The notes beneath the pieces were generated by a model. That model worked only from the letters and a program-made list of their open reading frames with translations. It made no database searches and was not told the origin of the DNA. The translations under genes and the position numbers were made by a program. DNA of 64,000 nt from Climacteris rufus (Eukaryota > Chordata > Aves > Passeriformes > Climacteridae), in the NCBI GenBank assembly GCA_013398175.1, contig VZRZ01004834.1, positions 325,811 to 389,810 on the forward strand. The letters run 5' to 3'. Below, piece by piece: positions 26,441-39,000 of the stretch (positions are counted from its first letter, which is position 1; every line of letters starts with the position of its first letter).

Positions 26441-27374
26441 CAAATGTTAAACTATTTCTGGAAAATAATTAAATGAACTCTAGCATATATTGTTACAACT
26501 CGTGTACTGGTGTTTATTGTATAACAAGAAGTAAACCAGCAAACTGAATTTTTAAAAAAGTTGAATGATAGAGTAAAAAATTCAGCAAAAATGATGCAAT
26601 CATAGAAAACTGTTCTGAGATAATTTTACTCAACATTTTAGATAAAATGTTCTGATCTGATACACAGAATCTTTCCCAGATTCTCACAGATACTTGTAGA
26701 AGATGTATGACAATATTCAAGAAGTATTATGCTAGTGTTTTGTGAAAACACATAATTTGTAAACAATACAATAATTTATTATTTTAATATTTATTTGTTT
26801 AATATTCTTGCATAATTTATTTCCATAAGCCTATTTTTTCTTTTATATGCTCATTGCAAATACCATGCAATTGATACATACTATCTTTTGTAAGATAGGA
26901 GACAATAGTATACATATTGCCTATTTCTTGGTCTAAGATTGAAAGATAGGTTTAAATACAACACTGAAGTTTTTGACTGACAAAGTATAAAATAATAAAA
27001 AATATAAAAATATAATAATATTTCCTGATGATTAAAGTAACTGAAGTTATGTGTAAATGTCTCAAATTTCCTTGGCTTTCGTTAAGGTAATTTAAAAATA
27101 TTGTTTTCAGTAGATTCACATATTTTATTTGTTTTTTATAATTAACTAAGTCATGTTGCTGATAATGAGAGATAATGATTTCTGTATTAATTTAATCTGA
27201 TTATAAAAGCCAATGAAGTACAGATATTTGAGTCATTATGCCTCCATACTTGCAAACATAGCATTAGGAAGAATGCTTCATTTCCTAATGAAACATTCAG
27301 ATACACCATTTAGATTCTCCTTGGGATGGATCATCTGAACTTGACAGATATATGTCTGACTTCTCTTGACAGAT

Positions 27375-27960
27375 TTCCAGTGAGATTCTTCCACAGCCTC
27401 TTAGATAATTTGTTCCACTGCTTCCCCATGCTCACCACAGACAGCTTTTCCTACTGTCTAACCTAAATCTGTCTGTCTGTAAGCTGACTTCTCCATTCAT
27501 TCTGAGACTGTTCTGCAACTCTTCTCAGCTGGCATTTTTTTCTACTACTGTTGCTAATTTAGTGCGAGGCTTTCCTCCTTCTCGTTAATTTTTATTCTAG
27601 ATAATTTATGAATATGTATCAGAGTATCTCTAGACTGATCTCCTGTGAGGCTTCATTGGTGATAACTTTCCCTTAAAAAAACCCTGACCATTTATTCCTG
27701 TCTTTTTTCTTCTTGTCCTTCATTAATTAAGTTTTCTCATGGATGAATTTATTCCTATTCCATGGCAACTGAGATTCTTTAAAAGCCTGTAATCCCAACT
27801 GAGCCGTAGGAATAAATCCCTTTTTCTCACTTTATCTGTGACTACTTGAAAGAATTCTAATACACATAACAGACATGAATTCCCCCTACTAAAGCCATTC
27901 TGACTTTTCCACATTTTATAATAATTTATTCATATGCTTGCTCATTGTATTCTGTATTTG
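27375..27960 (-). mobile_element. Ancient CR1/L3-type LINE, with an internal deletion
   Basis: The minus strand from 27914 reads KSQNGFSRGNSCLLCVLEFF, the conserved 'SQHGFxxGxSCLxxLLEFF' opening of the CR1/L3 reverse-transcriptase palm, followed by a decayed VTDKV and LSWDYRLLKNLS segment. The left part (27385-27540) resembles the CR1 3' non-coding block (CCACAGCCTC, GTTCCACTGCTT, TAACCTAAATCTGTC). The roughly 1 kb that should separate the two parts is missing. It is much more diverged than the other CR1 copies here. Similarity may continue to about 28050. Confidence 0.6.
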
Positions 27961-29373
27961 GGTTTCTAAGACTCATTTGCCTTTTCTTCAACTGAGATAA
28001 TGTTGAAACTCCTTAAAAATAAATAACTTGTCATTTTTGCCAACTTTTATACTTCTTATCAATGCAAGACTGTATTACAGGTAATAGTTTTAGACTGGAG
28101 ATGCTATATACTAACTATCATCTCATTTAAATAATTTTTCTTTTCTTTTTGTTGATTCACTTTATACCTTTTCTTTTTGAAATATCAGTTCAAAGTATGT
28201 CCTCCAGATTATTCTGCATAAAATAATTTTCTAGAGTAAGTGTCTTTCTAATCACTGTGAATATGAACACAAAAGATCTAATTCAGAGGTGGCACTCTCC
28301 TATTTAAGATTTCTTTTATGCCTACACTCATTATTATATTCAAATTATTTTGGTGTACCAGAATTTGCCAAAATTCATTATTTTCTCTTTTCTTTTCTGG
28401 ATACAACTTCAACTTCTTGAAGGATGACTTCTAATAACTTCCTCTCTTAACTTTGTTTTCTTTGGTCTTTGTAGACATTTTTTGACACATTATATATGTA
28501 TGTATGCTTTGGACCTTATACAAGGGGATACTTACACTGTCTGAAAAGTTCTTTGATGGATCTCTGATATCTTCATAATATCAAGTTTCATGCTATATTC
28601 ATGTCTTTTACTCAGATTCTGCTACTAAGTTATTTGGTACAGATCTGGATGCACATTGGGTGATGGAGAATTGCAAAGAACACTTCTCTATCAAAGGTCT
28701 CAAGGCTGACTACTGCTTACAAGGTTCATGGTCGTGCGTAGGAATAGGTTGTGGAAATGTTTTGACTGTTGTCAGAGCATTAGATTAGGATTCTCAAAAT
28801 GTTTGGATGATTTATTCCTTTTTCAGTTTCATTAAAATGCTTGAAATATATAGGCATTAGCATTCAGTTCAAGCTGTACAAAAATTATCATTATGTGGGA
28901 GTTCCTTCTAGATCAAACAAAACTGATAATGGTGGCACTTTAGCTTCTGTACAGTTACTATCTTAGTTAATGGAGTATTCAGCCAGAATGGCAGCTTAAA
29001 TTTCCAAGGAGCAAGGAACCTTGAACCTTGAACACTTTCAGATTGATTAAAACTGAAATAATAAATAACATGAGAGCAAGCAGCAATTGTTCTTAGTAAT
29101 GAGTACCACTGATATATAAAATATACTACTGTATTTTTTTTTATTATGCACTGATTTATATGGAGAAATGCATACTGAATGAGGCAGTAGATGACAGAAG
29201 TAGGTTTATGCAGGTGAGAAATTTAAATGCTAAAATGTTAGCAAAATACAGCTTCCAGAATGGCACATTATGTGCATTGAATATAAATTTCAGCAGCTCA
29301 GAATGTCAGTTCACTAAACCAACCTTTCACTTGTACAGAAAGAAAAAAATGCTTGTCTGAACACTTAATGTAA

Positions 29374-29379
29374 TGCATG
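29374..29379 (+). promoter_or_regulatory. UGCAUG (RBFOX-type) motif upstream of the candidate microexon
   Basis: An exact TGCATG occurs about 115 nt upstream of the candidate 33-nt exon. RBFOX proteins bind UGCAUG, and sites upstream of cassette exons are generally associated with exon repression. A hexamer this common can occur by chance, so this is supporting context only. Confidence 0.3.
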
Positions 29380-29493
29380 TTGAATACCTTCTTTCAGGGT
29401 ATTTGGCAATCTACTATCACTTGGAGCCACTGAAACATGCTTCCTTCTTTCTCTTTGAAGAACAAAAGTAAAATATTTTCATTTGTTTTATAG

Positions 29494-29526
29494 GACCCAA
29501 CAACAACATGGGAAACACATAAAGGT
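29494..29526 (+). CDS. RIMS2: Candidate 33-nt cassette microexon of RIMS2 (zinc-finger insert)
   Basis: This short segment lies in the intron between the two zinc-finger exons. It follows a T-rich tract ending TTTTATAG and is followed by GTAAGTAGG, so the exon end reads GGT|GTAAGT, close to the ideal donor. Its 33 nt are 11 codons with no stop in phase 0, the phase shared by the flanking exons, and encode DPTTTWETHKG. Joined in, the protein would read SNK-DPTTTWETHKG-VMWVC, lengthening the loop between CARC and CNLC from 14 to 25 residues. RIM genes are known to be alternatively spliced, and RIM1 is longer at this same position, which makes a cassette plausible. An alternative donor two bases earlier (AAAG|GT) would give 31 nt and break frame. 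Whether it is expressed cannot be told from the sequence alone. Confidence 0.6.
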
Positions 29527-31773
29527 GTAAGTAGGGAACTTCTCTCCGTTCCCCTGGTTCAGTGAAAGCTTTGCATTCTGATTATTTCCCTGAGGCTATT
29601 TGATTTTCATAAAATCATCAAGTTCTCTTTGTTGAATGATTCTAACTGCAGGACTTGCAATGTGACCATCTATATGGAGTTGCAACATAAAATTTTAGTG
29701 TGCTTGTGCTAATGCACAGTCCATTTCATTCTGTTGAGGATTAGCAAGCACCGAAGAATTTGTCTGTCACAGTCAGGTTTTCTAAGTCACTAGGATTTGG
29801 GATAAACTCAATTATTTGCTGTTGTATACAAATAAGTTGGTCTTTAGATGATCAGCTCTGCATTTCTCTACAGAAGACATAACATTGCAACTGTGAGGAA
29901 AGGATTCCTTTAAACCGTGTGTGTTTTTTTTTTTCTTTTCAGTTTAGTCCATGTAACACCTGTAAAATCTCATAACCTACAAGTGTATTCATCTTCCTTG
30001 AGAACAAGTGTCTCTGAAAAAAAGGAAATTCAGTGGTAAATTATTCCAAAGAAAATCATTTATTGCAGTGATTACAGAAGTTGTAAATTCACTATTGGAG
30101 GGTGTAAAAGTTATCCTTCTCATTAGGATGAATTTCACCACTCCCCCCATGAATAGAATAGAATTTGTGTTATCAAATATATTGAAGACTTACAATCTTA
30201 AATCTGGTCCTGATTATATTGCTAATGCCATAATGAACATCTATGACTGTTAAGACATCTCTAAACAATCATCAACTCCATTTTATTTGAGGTGATCAAC
30301 CTCTTTATTTTGAAAGTTCTACCCAAACTTACCAGGACTACAGTTCAGCTTGTATCTTAGTAGCTTTCCCTGCTCCTTTCCCTGTGGAGTTTGGGTTCTC
30401 TGATGTGGCACAGCTGTAACCTGAGATCAGCTGTGAACTGATATTCAGAATCTGCATTTCTCTATTGATACTTTGGATTCTCTTGATTGTTCAGAAAACC
30501 CCTGTGATTTTAATACAAACTATGTGGATATGATAATTCCCTTCAAATGACAACTGCACAAACTATTTCTGTTATTAATTTTATTTATTTGAAGCTCTTG
30601 ATATTTGATAGCTCTTTTGATCTCATTAAACAGCGGATAATGGCCTCAATTATCTGCTACATAGATAGAGATAGCCTCTGCTGTATAGAGGCTACACGTG
30701 TTTGAACTCTTCACTACTTCAAAGCTTTCATAAACCTAAGAGATCATTATGATCCTGATACAATGAAGAACTCATAATTTTACCCAGACTGATAATTTTA
30801 GGCACTTAAGGTGCAAAAAATGCAGTCTTGAAGAGCAGCTTTGGTTTATGCAGTCAGGTGCCAGATTGACCTTGTGATAGATGTTTTTTAAAAACGATAA
30901 AGTATAGATACTGACTCATTCTAGTTTTATTTTATGTATGGGATGGAATTCCACTAATTTTGCTAGCATTTCTGTGTGTCTGAATACTCATGGAGATAAG
31001 GCCTTTCTCCTTAAAACCACTATTAAAATATACCTGCATTTTCATGTAGAACAGGATAAATAACGTTGGAGTTAGACTGATTTGTTGCTTTTTTTAGCAT
31101 TGGTTCTTTGAAAACTGAATTGAATAATTTCTCGGATGTCTTTGCTATTGAAATGACTGACTAGACCATCTTTCATATCATCAGTCATGTCATTGCTTGC
31201 AGTGTGTTGCTATGAACTCAAGAATGTTTGATAGTGTGTGTGGAAAAAGCTGAGAGGCTGGAGGAAGTCTTAGGTGTTTGGTAAAGTGTGATGGCTTGTG
31301 TTGAACTTCACATATCTTTATACTTTGTAGCTTGTTTCTGAAAAGAGGTTCTTCAGCCTGGTGGTTATTCTACATAGGTTGATTTTGTGAATCAAGTCTT
31401 GTTTACTGTTATGATCAAAGTGTGAATGACAGGATTTTGAATTATGCTTATGGATTTTAATCCTCTTGGATAGTAGAGTACATTTCTTCAGAGGTGAGGA
31501 TGAGAAATCAAGGCTCCAGATGTTTCCATGTAAAATATCTCTGAGCACTACTGCTTCTCCTACTGCAGTGGGACAGGAAACCCTGCCAGGAAAGTTTGAG
31601 AGTACCTGGTGCTAAGCAGAAAAATATGCCTCTGCACACAGAATGATAATGCATGGATGTCCTGTGATTTAGGTTCCTAGATAGGTTCCAATGCTATTTA
31701 CTATTTGTATAACTGAGAATACTACTAAAACCCATAGCATCTTTGGAAATGCTTTAATCTTTTACTACTGAAC

Positions 31774-32200
31774 ATAGGATCATAGAATAAATTGGGTCAG
31801 ATGGGACCTGTGGAGGTTTTCTAGACCAATCTTCTACTCCACTCAGGATTAACTTCAAAGTCAGATGAGGTTTTTGGGACCTCATTCAACAGAATTGTAA
31901 AAACCTCCTAGGACAGAGAATCCCTAACTCCTTTGGACAACAGTCAATATAGTCCTTTGATTGTTGCATTTTGTTTATTACATGTGTATCTTCAAGAAAA
32001 TTCTGTCTTCATGTTTCTTATAGCTAACCCTTAAATAGTGGAGGAATGCAAGTAGTTCCCCTCTTCCCACACCCTTCCCTATCCCAGCCTTTTTTAGGCT
32101 AAACAAGCCTCCCTCAGTTTCTCCTTGGATATTGTGTGTTTATTGCTTGACTGTCTTGTTTGGCCTCTGTTGTGTTCTCTCCTGTTTGTTCGTAACTTTA
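31774..32200 (-). mobile_element. CR1 LINE 3' fragment, old subfamily
   Basis: It begins with ATAGGATCATAGAATAAATT, the complement of the CR1 tail with its octamer. It continues with the complements of the 'gggacctctggaggt' block and, at 32090-32185, of the segment coding for the ORF2 C-terminus (GGCTAAACAAGCCTCCCTCA, then GTTTGGCCTCTG). It is decayed and 5'-truncated. Confidence 0.8.
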
Positions 32201-32904
32201 GGATTGGAGGGAACCTAAGCCTTCTATAAGAATTACATGTTGTAAAGTTACATGTCATACAGGTATTGGAACAACCAAGCCATAAAATAATTTGTCACCC
32301 TTTTTTGGTAAACAGTGATATTCTCAGCACAGTCAATGCTTAATTAAGTGCCTAGTTAGTCTCTGTATTTGCATGTGAAGTTAAGATACCAGATAAAAAT
32401 CATCATTCTTCATTCACAGGAATGGGGAATACTTTTGACTGAAAGCATTTTGAGTATTTTTTTTTTCTAACGCATTATTCCATTTACAATTTTGGACAGC
32501 TAAAAAGACACTTCCATCAAGGAAAATAGCCAATAGGAATGTTTGTATTTAATATTGATGGGTATAACAAGAAGGTATATATGTTACAGACCTGGCGTGA
32601 CATGCAGTGAACACTTCTGACAAACTCAGTCTCCTTGTGCTTTAACACTCCAGGATTTCAAAGATCTGTTGAGTGGCTAACATGCAGTTATGCCATTTTG
32701 AATACCCTCTATCTGTCTGTAGTAAACAAACATTCTTAATTTAATTGAACTCTTTGCAAGTGCAAAGCATTGATGAATGCTAATCATTTGCAATACTGGG
32801 GTCCAAGGTATGTAGAACTAAATGTTGCACCCGTCAGATGAGTTGACCCATTTGTTCTGTTAAGATAATGCAGACATTACTCCCAAATTATTTTTATGAA
32901 AATA

Positions 32905-32965
32905 TTTATATAATTTTAATGAAAATTTTTAATAATTTTAATGAAAATTTTATATAATTTTTTTA
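32905..32965. repeat. Imperfect AT-rich tandem repeat
   Basis: The motif TAATTTTAATGAAAATTT occurs twice (about 32911 and 32933) within flanking TATATAATTT sequence. It is low-complexity AT-rich DNA of no evident function. Confidence 0.7.
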
Positions 32966-35587
32966 TATATAAGATTGTCTCAATTTCACTCATGAAAGGA
33001 TTATGAAAATTATTAAAATGACTTATTTTTCACTATATCTCCTTCACCACTAGGGAAATTAAGAAAGATATATATTACTTCCTTTGATATTTATTTGTTT
33101 ATCTTACTAACAAATACTACTACTTGCTTTCAAAATGAAAGTGACTCTTTCCTTATTTGTATTTTTTTTTCTATCCTTTCTTTCTTGCTTTCGTGGATAT
33201 GAACTCCAGGAGGACAAAGTGGTTAGAGCCTTTTTTCTGTTTAAAGTTATTTTCTTTTCTAGTAGACTTATTTCCTGGCCTACATTTGCTTTCATTTACA
33301 CAGGTGTAATTCCTACTGAAGGCAAGGGGAGTTACTGTCATTAAAATGAAAGCAATGCTCAGCATAAAAGGCTTACCCGTTTTTCAATTAGCTTACTAAT
33401 AATCTGTGAGTTGTTGTGAATAGTATGCATGCTGTTCCTCTCTGCAGCTTTTGTGAGCATGCCCCGCCTTTCCTTCGCTTTTGCAATATGATATGTGCAC
33501 AGTTTAAAGCAGTTAAGTGAGCATTTGTGTCATAGGTTTTCATTGGATAAAATTCATTGGTATTCTTGTAGAAGTGGCATAAAGTGATCATAATAATTTT
33601 TCCACTCTGTATCACCGATACGTATGCTCTCAACATTTTATTTTGTAATTTTTTTTTGGCATGGTAGTTCAGTTCTGATTTTCAATGACAATACAGTTAG
33701 ATACCAGCAAATATTAAGAAAACATGTTTATCCTAAATGTTTAGGAATATGCCAGCAATGTCCTAGTTATCCACTACTATAAATTATTTTCTAAACTGAT
33801 TTGTAGGCTTTCCTAAAGTATAGTGCACATATTGTATTGAGCACAATGTTGAAATGTTAGATGTTATGCATGTCACTGACATTCTGTTTGTCTTGATAAT
33901 ATTACACCTACAGTAACCATTTTAATCTGATTTTAAGAATGTTTAAGAATGGTGGTATAAATCTGAATTTAAGAATAAGCCTGAATATGTTTCAACATTT
34001 ATACTAGATTAGTGTAATTTTTAAAAAAATAACAGAATTGAGAAAACTACATGAGCTAGTGTAAATCTGCTCTTCTATGAAAGTCTCTGCTACATTCAAA
34101 ATAATTGAAATTGCAAAAGCAACCTGCTCTCTAGTGCTTGGCAAATATGTTCCTGTATGAGATGGAGTAAAGAAATTCTTTACTGTTCATATGCTTGTAG
34201 TTAATGCATACAGAGAAAGGCTTTACTATAATAAGTGTAATCTTTTCGTACTGATAGCAGTGTCAAGACTCACATTTAACTTGCACATATGGTCCAAAAA
34301 TACTTTCGTTCATACAGAAGTTGTAAGCCATGTGCTGTTACCATTTAGGCTCTATTTTTAGTAGTGGGCAAGTGGTATTTGAGGTGGGCCATACACTGGT
34401 GCCCCAGTTTGTTAGAGGGTACACAGTTTCCTTTTGGCCTATGTCATCAGAGTTTTTTTGCAATTAAAAGGTTTTGAATTTATAGAAGCTGTGAAGTGAC
34501 ACCAGTTTGTAGAATACAGCGGTAGTTGTACAATACAAAAAGTTGATGAAAAAAAGGAACCGTTTTCTCCTTGTAGAATTTACCCTTTCAGTATAATCAT
34601 GCAAGTAATTGATGCATACCAACAGTATTCCCACAGTCAGTCCAGCAACTGGTGCCTGTGTGGTACTCATCTATATTGGAGCCATGTCAAATACTAAATT
34701 CACCTGGAAAATAAAATAAAAAACTTGTGAAGGAGGTCATAGTAAGCAGGTTATATTATTATGTAGCTTTACCATGTAGATGTTTTTAGGAGGAAAGGGA
34801 CACGAATCAACTAGTTAGATTTTTCCATAAATAAGAACAGTGGCTCAGGTTGCTTTATGTAGTCTATTTCTGCTGATTTTGAAGTAGCTTTTTTTAGAAG
34901 TTATGAAGGCAGAAAAAACAACACATATATTAGGTCAACTTTTTCTCAACTATAAATATTGTGAAGAAGGGACAGCAGTGGTATTTTTCTTTATATTTTA
35001 GTGCTAACTGTAAGGTTAAAAGCCCTGGTGTATTGAATGCAGATACTATCGAAATAGGTACTTCAATATAAACAGTATTTTTTTGTATGATACAGCATTT
35101 ACCAGTAGATTAACTCACCTAGTGACTCCTTAATATTATTGTTTATTCTTCATTTTCCAGTGTTAGTGTAGAACGTGTGAATTCCAGTATTTCTTATGAT
35201 GTCTATTCTGTATTTTGTAATCATAGAATGGCAAGTTCAATGAAAAATGCTTCTAGAAAAAGCTATATACATACTTGGTGTCTGTTGATGGTATGTTGAC
35301 CCAATTAAAAAACATGGATTTGGAAAATGAGTTGTATTCAAAGCATCAGGTCTGTAAAGAGTTAGAAACGTATTTTAGTGTGTCTCCTGTAGAAATCTTG
35401 TTACATCTTTTGATAAAAATTGAGATCGTAGGGAAAAGCTAGGACTTTTTTATTATTCAACATGGTGTTGAATAATTGGGACAACCACACAGCGGTTTAG
35501 TGATGCTATTAACTGTGGTGGGGAATAGAGTTAGATATGTATCCTGATTGTGTTTTAATGTTGTAATTGTACCATTAAACATACACA

Positions 35588-36084
35588 GAAGGGAACTACA
35601 TGTCCTCTTCTCCTCTGGTGAGACCCCACCTGGAGTGCTGCATCCAGCCCTGGGGTCCTCAGCACAGGAAGGTCACGGACCTGTTGGAGTGATTCCTGAG
35701 GGATGAGTACCTCTCCTATGAGGAAAGGCTGAGACAACTCTCCAGGCTAAAAAACCCCAAGAGAAGAGTATGGAGAGACCTTATAGCAGCCTTCCTGCAC
35801 CTAAAGGGGTCCTAAAAGAAAGTTGAAGATAAGTATTTTTAGCAGGGCCTGCTGGAATAGGAGAGAGTGGTTTTCAGCTGAAGGACGATTGATTTATATT
35901 AGATATGAGAGAAGGGTCTTACAATGAGGGAGGTAAAAATCTGCAAGAGGTTGGCCAGAGAGGTGGTGGGACAGGGTTCTGGGCAACCCAGTCTGGTGGA
36001 AGAAGTTTCTGCCCACGGCAAGGAGGTTGGACTAGATGAGCTTTAAAGGTCCATTCCAACCCAAACCATTCTATGGTTCTATGA
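35588..36084 (+). mobile_element. CR1 LINE 3' fragment
   Basis: The sense-strand CR1 block opens with TGGTGAGACCCCACCTGGAGTGCTGCATCC-type sequence (35616-35645), which codes for the ORF2 'LEYCIQ'-like segment. It then has GGAGGTTGGACTAGATGAGCTTTAAAGG-type 3' sequence and ends with two TTCTATGG/TTCTATGA octamers (36069-36084). The middle carries deletions and stops. Confidence 0.92.
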
Positions 36085-39000
36085 TATTAATACCGCTTCA
36101 GAGTATACAGTTCACTGTGTCTTTTCCTGCACAGAACATTGGAATGACTCATGAATGTCTGAGTCCTTCATTAGTCAGGTATATAAAGAAGTACCTTTAC
36201 AAAATCAAGACCCCAGTGTGTCAGAAAGGAATAATTTATGTTAAGATTAAAAGACTAAGATCATTCCTGACAAGGAAACAGTTGATTTTTTAAAACTAAA
36301 AAAGAGTGTGACTTTTTTCCAACTTCTGGATTTTTTTTCTTAAGGAAACAAAGGTATATTTTTAAGGATTTCCTGCATTTCTGTCACAATTTTTCGGTCC
36401 TAATTTGACTGTGAGGCAGAGATTTCTTTGAGAAACTAGAGTCAGTTAAGGCTGATGAAAATGAAGTTGATTTCAGAAAATAAAGATACACAAGTTCATC
36501 TCCCTTTTACTTAGACTTTGACACATATTCCTAATCAAATAACTTTATTAAAATGAGCAACACCATTAGATAGAATAGTGAAATTGTATGACTATATCAC
36601 TGAAAATCATGGAAAGCGTAATTAAAGCAATGAGGAACTGATGAGGAAGTGCAATATGGGTTGCAAAAATATATTTCAATTTCAAATCGTAGGAAATGAA
36701 AAAGTAGTAGAATTTTAAAATTTTGACTGAATATTATCCTGAATTTAAATGAAATGATGCACTTTGTACCTTTGCTTGGAGACCATGACTTTAAGTAGCC
36801 ACTGGTACTCTGGAGACCACACATTGGTAAGCAACATAATAACTTTTTGGAAACACCTGACAAGAGAAAGCATGATTCCTTCACTTGCTGGTCATTGTCT
36901 GGCTGATAAAATTTCAGTGCAGTGTTTTTTAATGGACATTTGAGGCTTAGATACATTGGTTCGTGTTTGTTAAGTGTTTGTTTTCAAGTGACAAATTTTG
37001 AAGTGATGTGAAATCAGCAGTGGCGTGGCCTTCAGAGATTCTGATACTTTTTCTGTTAATTCATCTCTTTTAGCAGATTCAGGAGCTTGTTTTTTGGAAA
37101 TTGGTTTTAAGCTGCTTCAGGTCAAAGCCTTCACCAGAACTGTTTATAATTTTGTACTGTATAAACCTGAGGAGCAGTGCAAGGGAACTTGCTGCTTGTT
37201 CTGTCTTTACTTCCTGTGCAAGTAAATAAAATATTTGGCACTTTCCTTGAAGTAAGTCTTCTACCTTTCCAATGTTACTCATTTTGAAATACTTAAGACA
37301 CAGACGCACACAGCTTGTCTTTTAAAATCAATTCTGCAATCTCCACCAGTACTAGGAACTTACAGAATATTTTTTTCTAAAAAAATTCTATATAATATTA
37401 CAGTAGAAAAGATAAAAAGCAATTATCATAGGGCATTATTCTCCATTCCTTTTTCTTACTGCAGTTAAAACTTCCTCTTCCCTGTGTTCCAAAGTAATCA
37501 ATATTATTTTTCCAGTCAGGAAAGACCTAGTTGTTGATGATAATGTTTTCTGTCACTTTTGTGAAAATTTAACTGTTAAAAAAGAAAATTTTTCTCATTT
37601 TACTTCTGCCATTCTTAACAGGTCCTGGACCCTACCAAAAGCTCTATTGTTTCTAAACTATCTGTGTTGTAGGTCTGTACCTCCACAGTGTCTGACAGCT
37701 TTTTCATCTGAAATTGCACAAACATGACAAATATTTGTAGAAGCCATAGATTGCTTCTCCCACCTCTGCTGCCTTCCTATTGGAAAATATCTGTTTGGGG
37801 AAACTCTTACCGTGTTCTTGACACTTCACTCAAGCTGATTTTGTGTCTTATGAAGAAACACACTCTGAGTCTCCTCAAGATTTTCATGGCCTGTGTATGC
37901 TCTATATGTTTTTTTTAACAAAGAAATATGTTGATTTTCAGATCATTGAAATTTGGAAAAAAACCTCTTTTTTACAAAGAGAATCACAAAAACAATAGAA
38001 TATTTCCTATACTTAGAATACCTCTGACAAAAGCCTTCTGTACCAGCTATTACATGGGATCATTTTCTTAGAGATCTCTTTGCTGTGGGAAGCTTAATGA
38101 TTTTCCTGAGCTCTTGAGTATTGTCTTTCAGATTTGGATCTCTAAAAGTCATTTGGAGAGCTGGCAACTTAGACCTTCCCGTCTTGGGCCACTTGTCCGA
38201 GCCTGTTCTCTGATCCTATTTCTCATGTATCCATTTGTCTAAGCTTCTCTCCTTTGTCTTACTGTGTTCAGACCTCACTCTTTTTTCCTTCATCACTAAC
38301 AGAATGCACCTCTAGTAGCAGAAGCTGAACAAACATCTTGGTTGGAATTGAATTGCCAAACATATTTCAATACTGAGTTGCTCCTTTCCTCCTGTTAAAA
38401 TTAGCCTGCAATCAAGTCACGTACTCTACTCAGTATATGTTGCCTAGATTTATTTTCACTGTTTTCAAGACTGTCATGGGATGTGATAGAACGTAGTCAG
38501 TACACACAGGTTTTTAAATCTGCAAGTAGCAGACTTTAGACTTGCCTGAAATCCTGATGGAGACCATACACAGTCTCCTGTGTCCTAATGTTTGAATTGG
38601 CATAGAAATGTTTTCCCTAAATTAGATCCCATGTGTTGTTAATTTTTATGGCCTTAATGTCATACTAAGATACACTCACAGCCAAAGAACAGGGACATTA
38701 CACTACATTGTAGTCCAACTTTATAGTAACTTCTGTGAGCTGTTGGGGGATATGGGGAAGGAATGAGATTTCATCTTTCTTTCATTTTTTTTTTCTCCTT
38801 CACTGCAATGCCCGTTTGCCCGTTTTCTCATGCACAGATCAATGGCTTTCCCTCCACAATGTTCAAGGAAAGGGGAATGTTTTCCTAAGAACTGCCAGTC
38901 TCCTTTTCCAGCTTCTCTTTGAAAGTTAATTGGAAAATAAAAATAAACCAACTTCTTGACATGACGTATCTTCAAAACGGTCTTAACTATTTCAATCTAT

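Noticed and set aside
34464..34670. 68-codon minus-strand frame with hydrophobic stretches, considered as a processed pseudogene of a small membrane protein
   Set aside because: No known small membrane protein matched, no poly-A tail or target duplication was seen, and hydrophobic frames are common by chance in AT-rich DNA.
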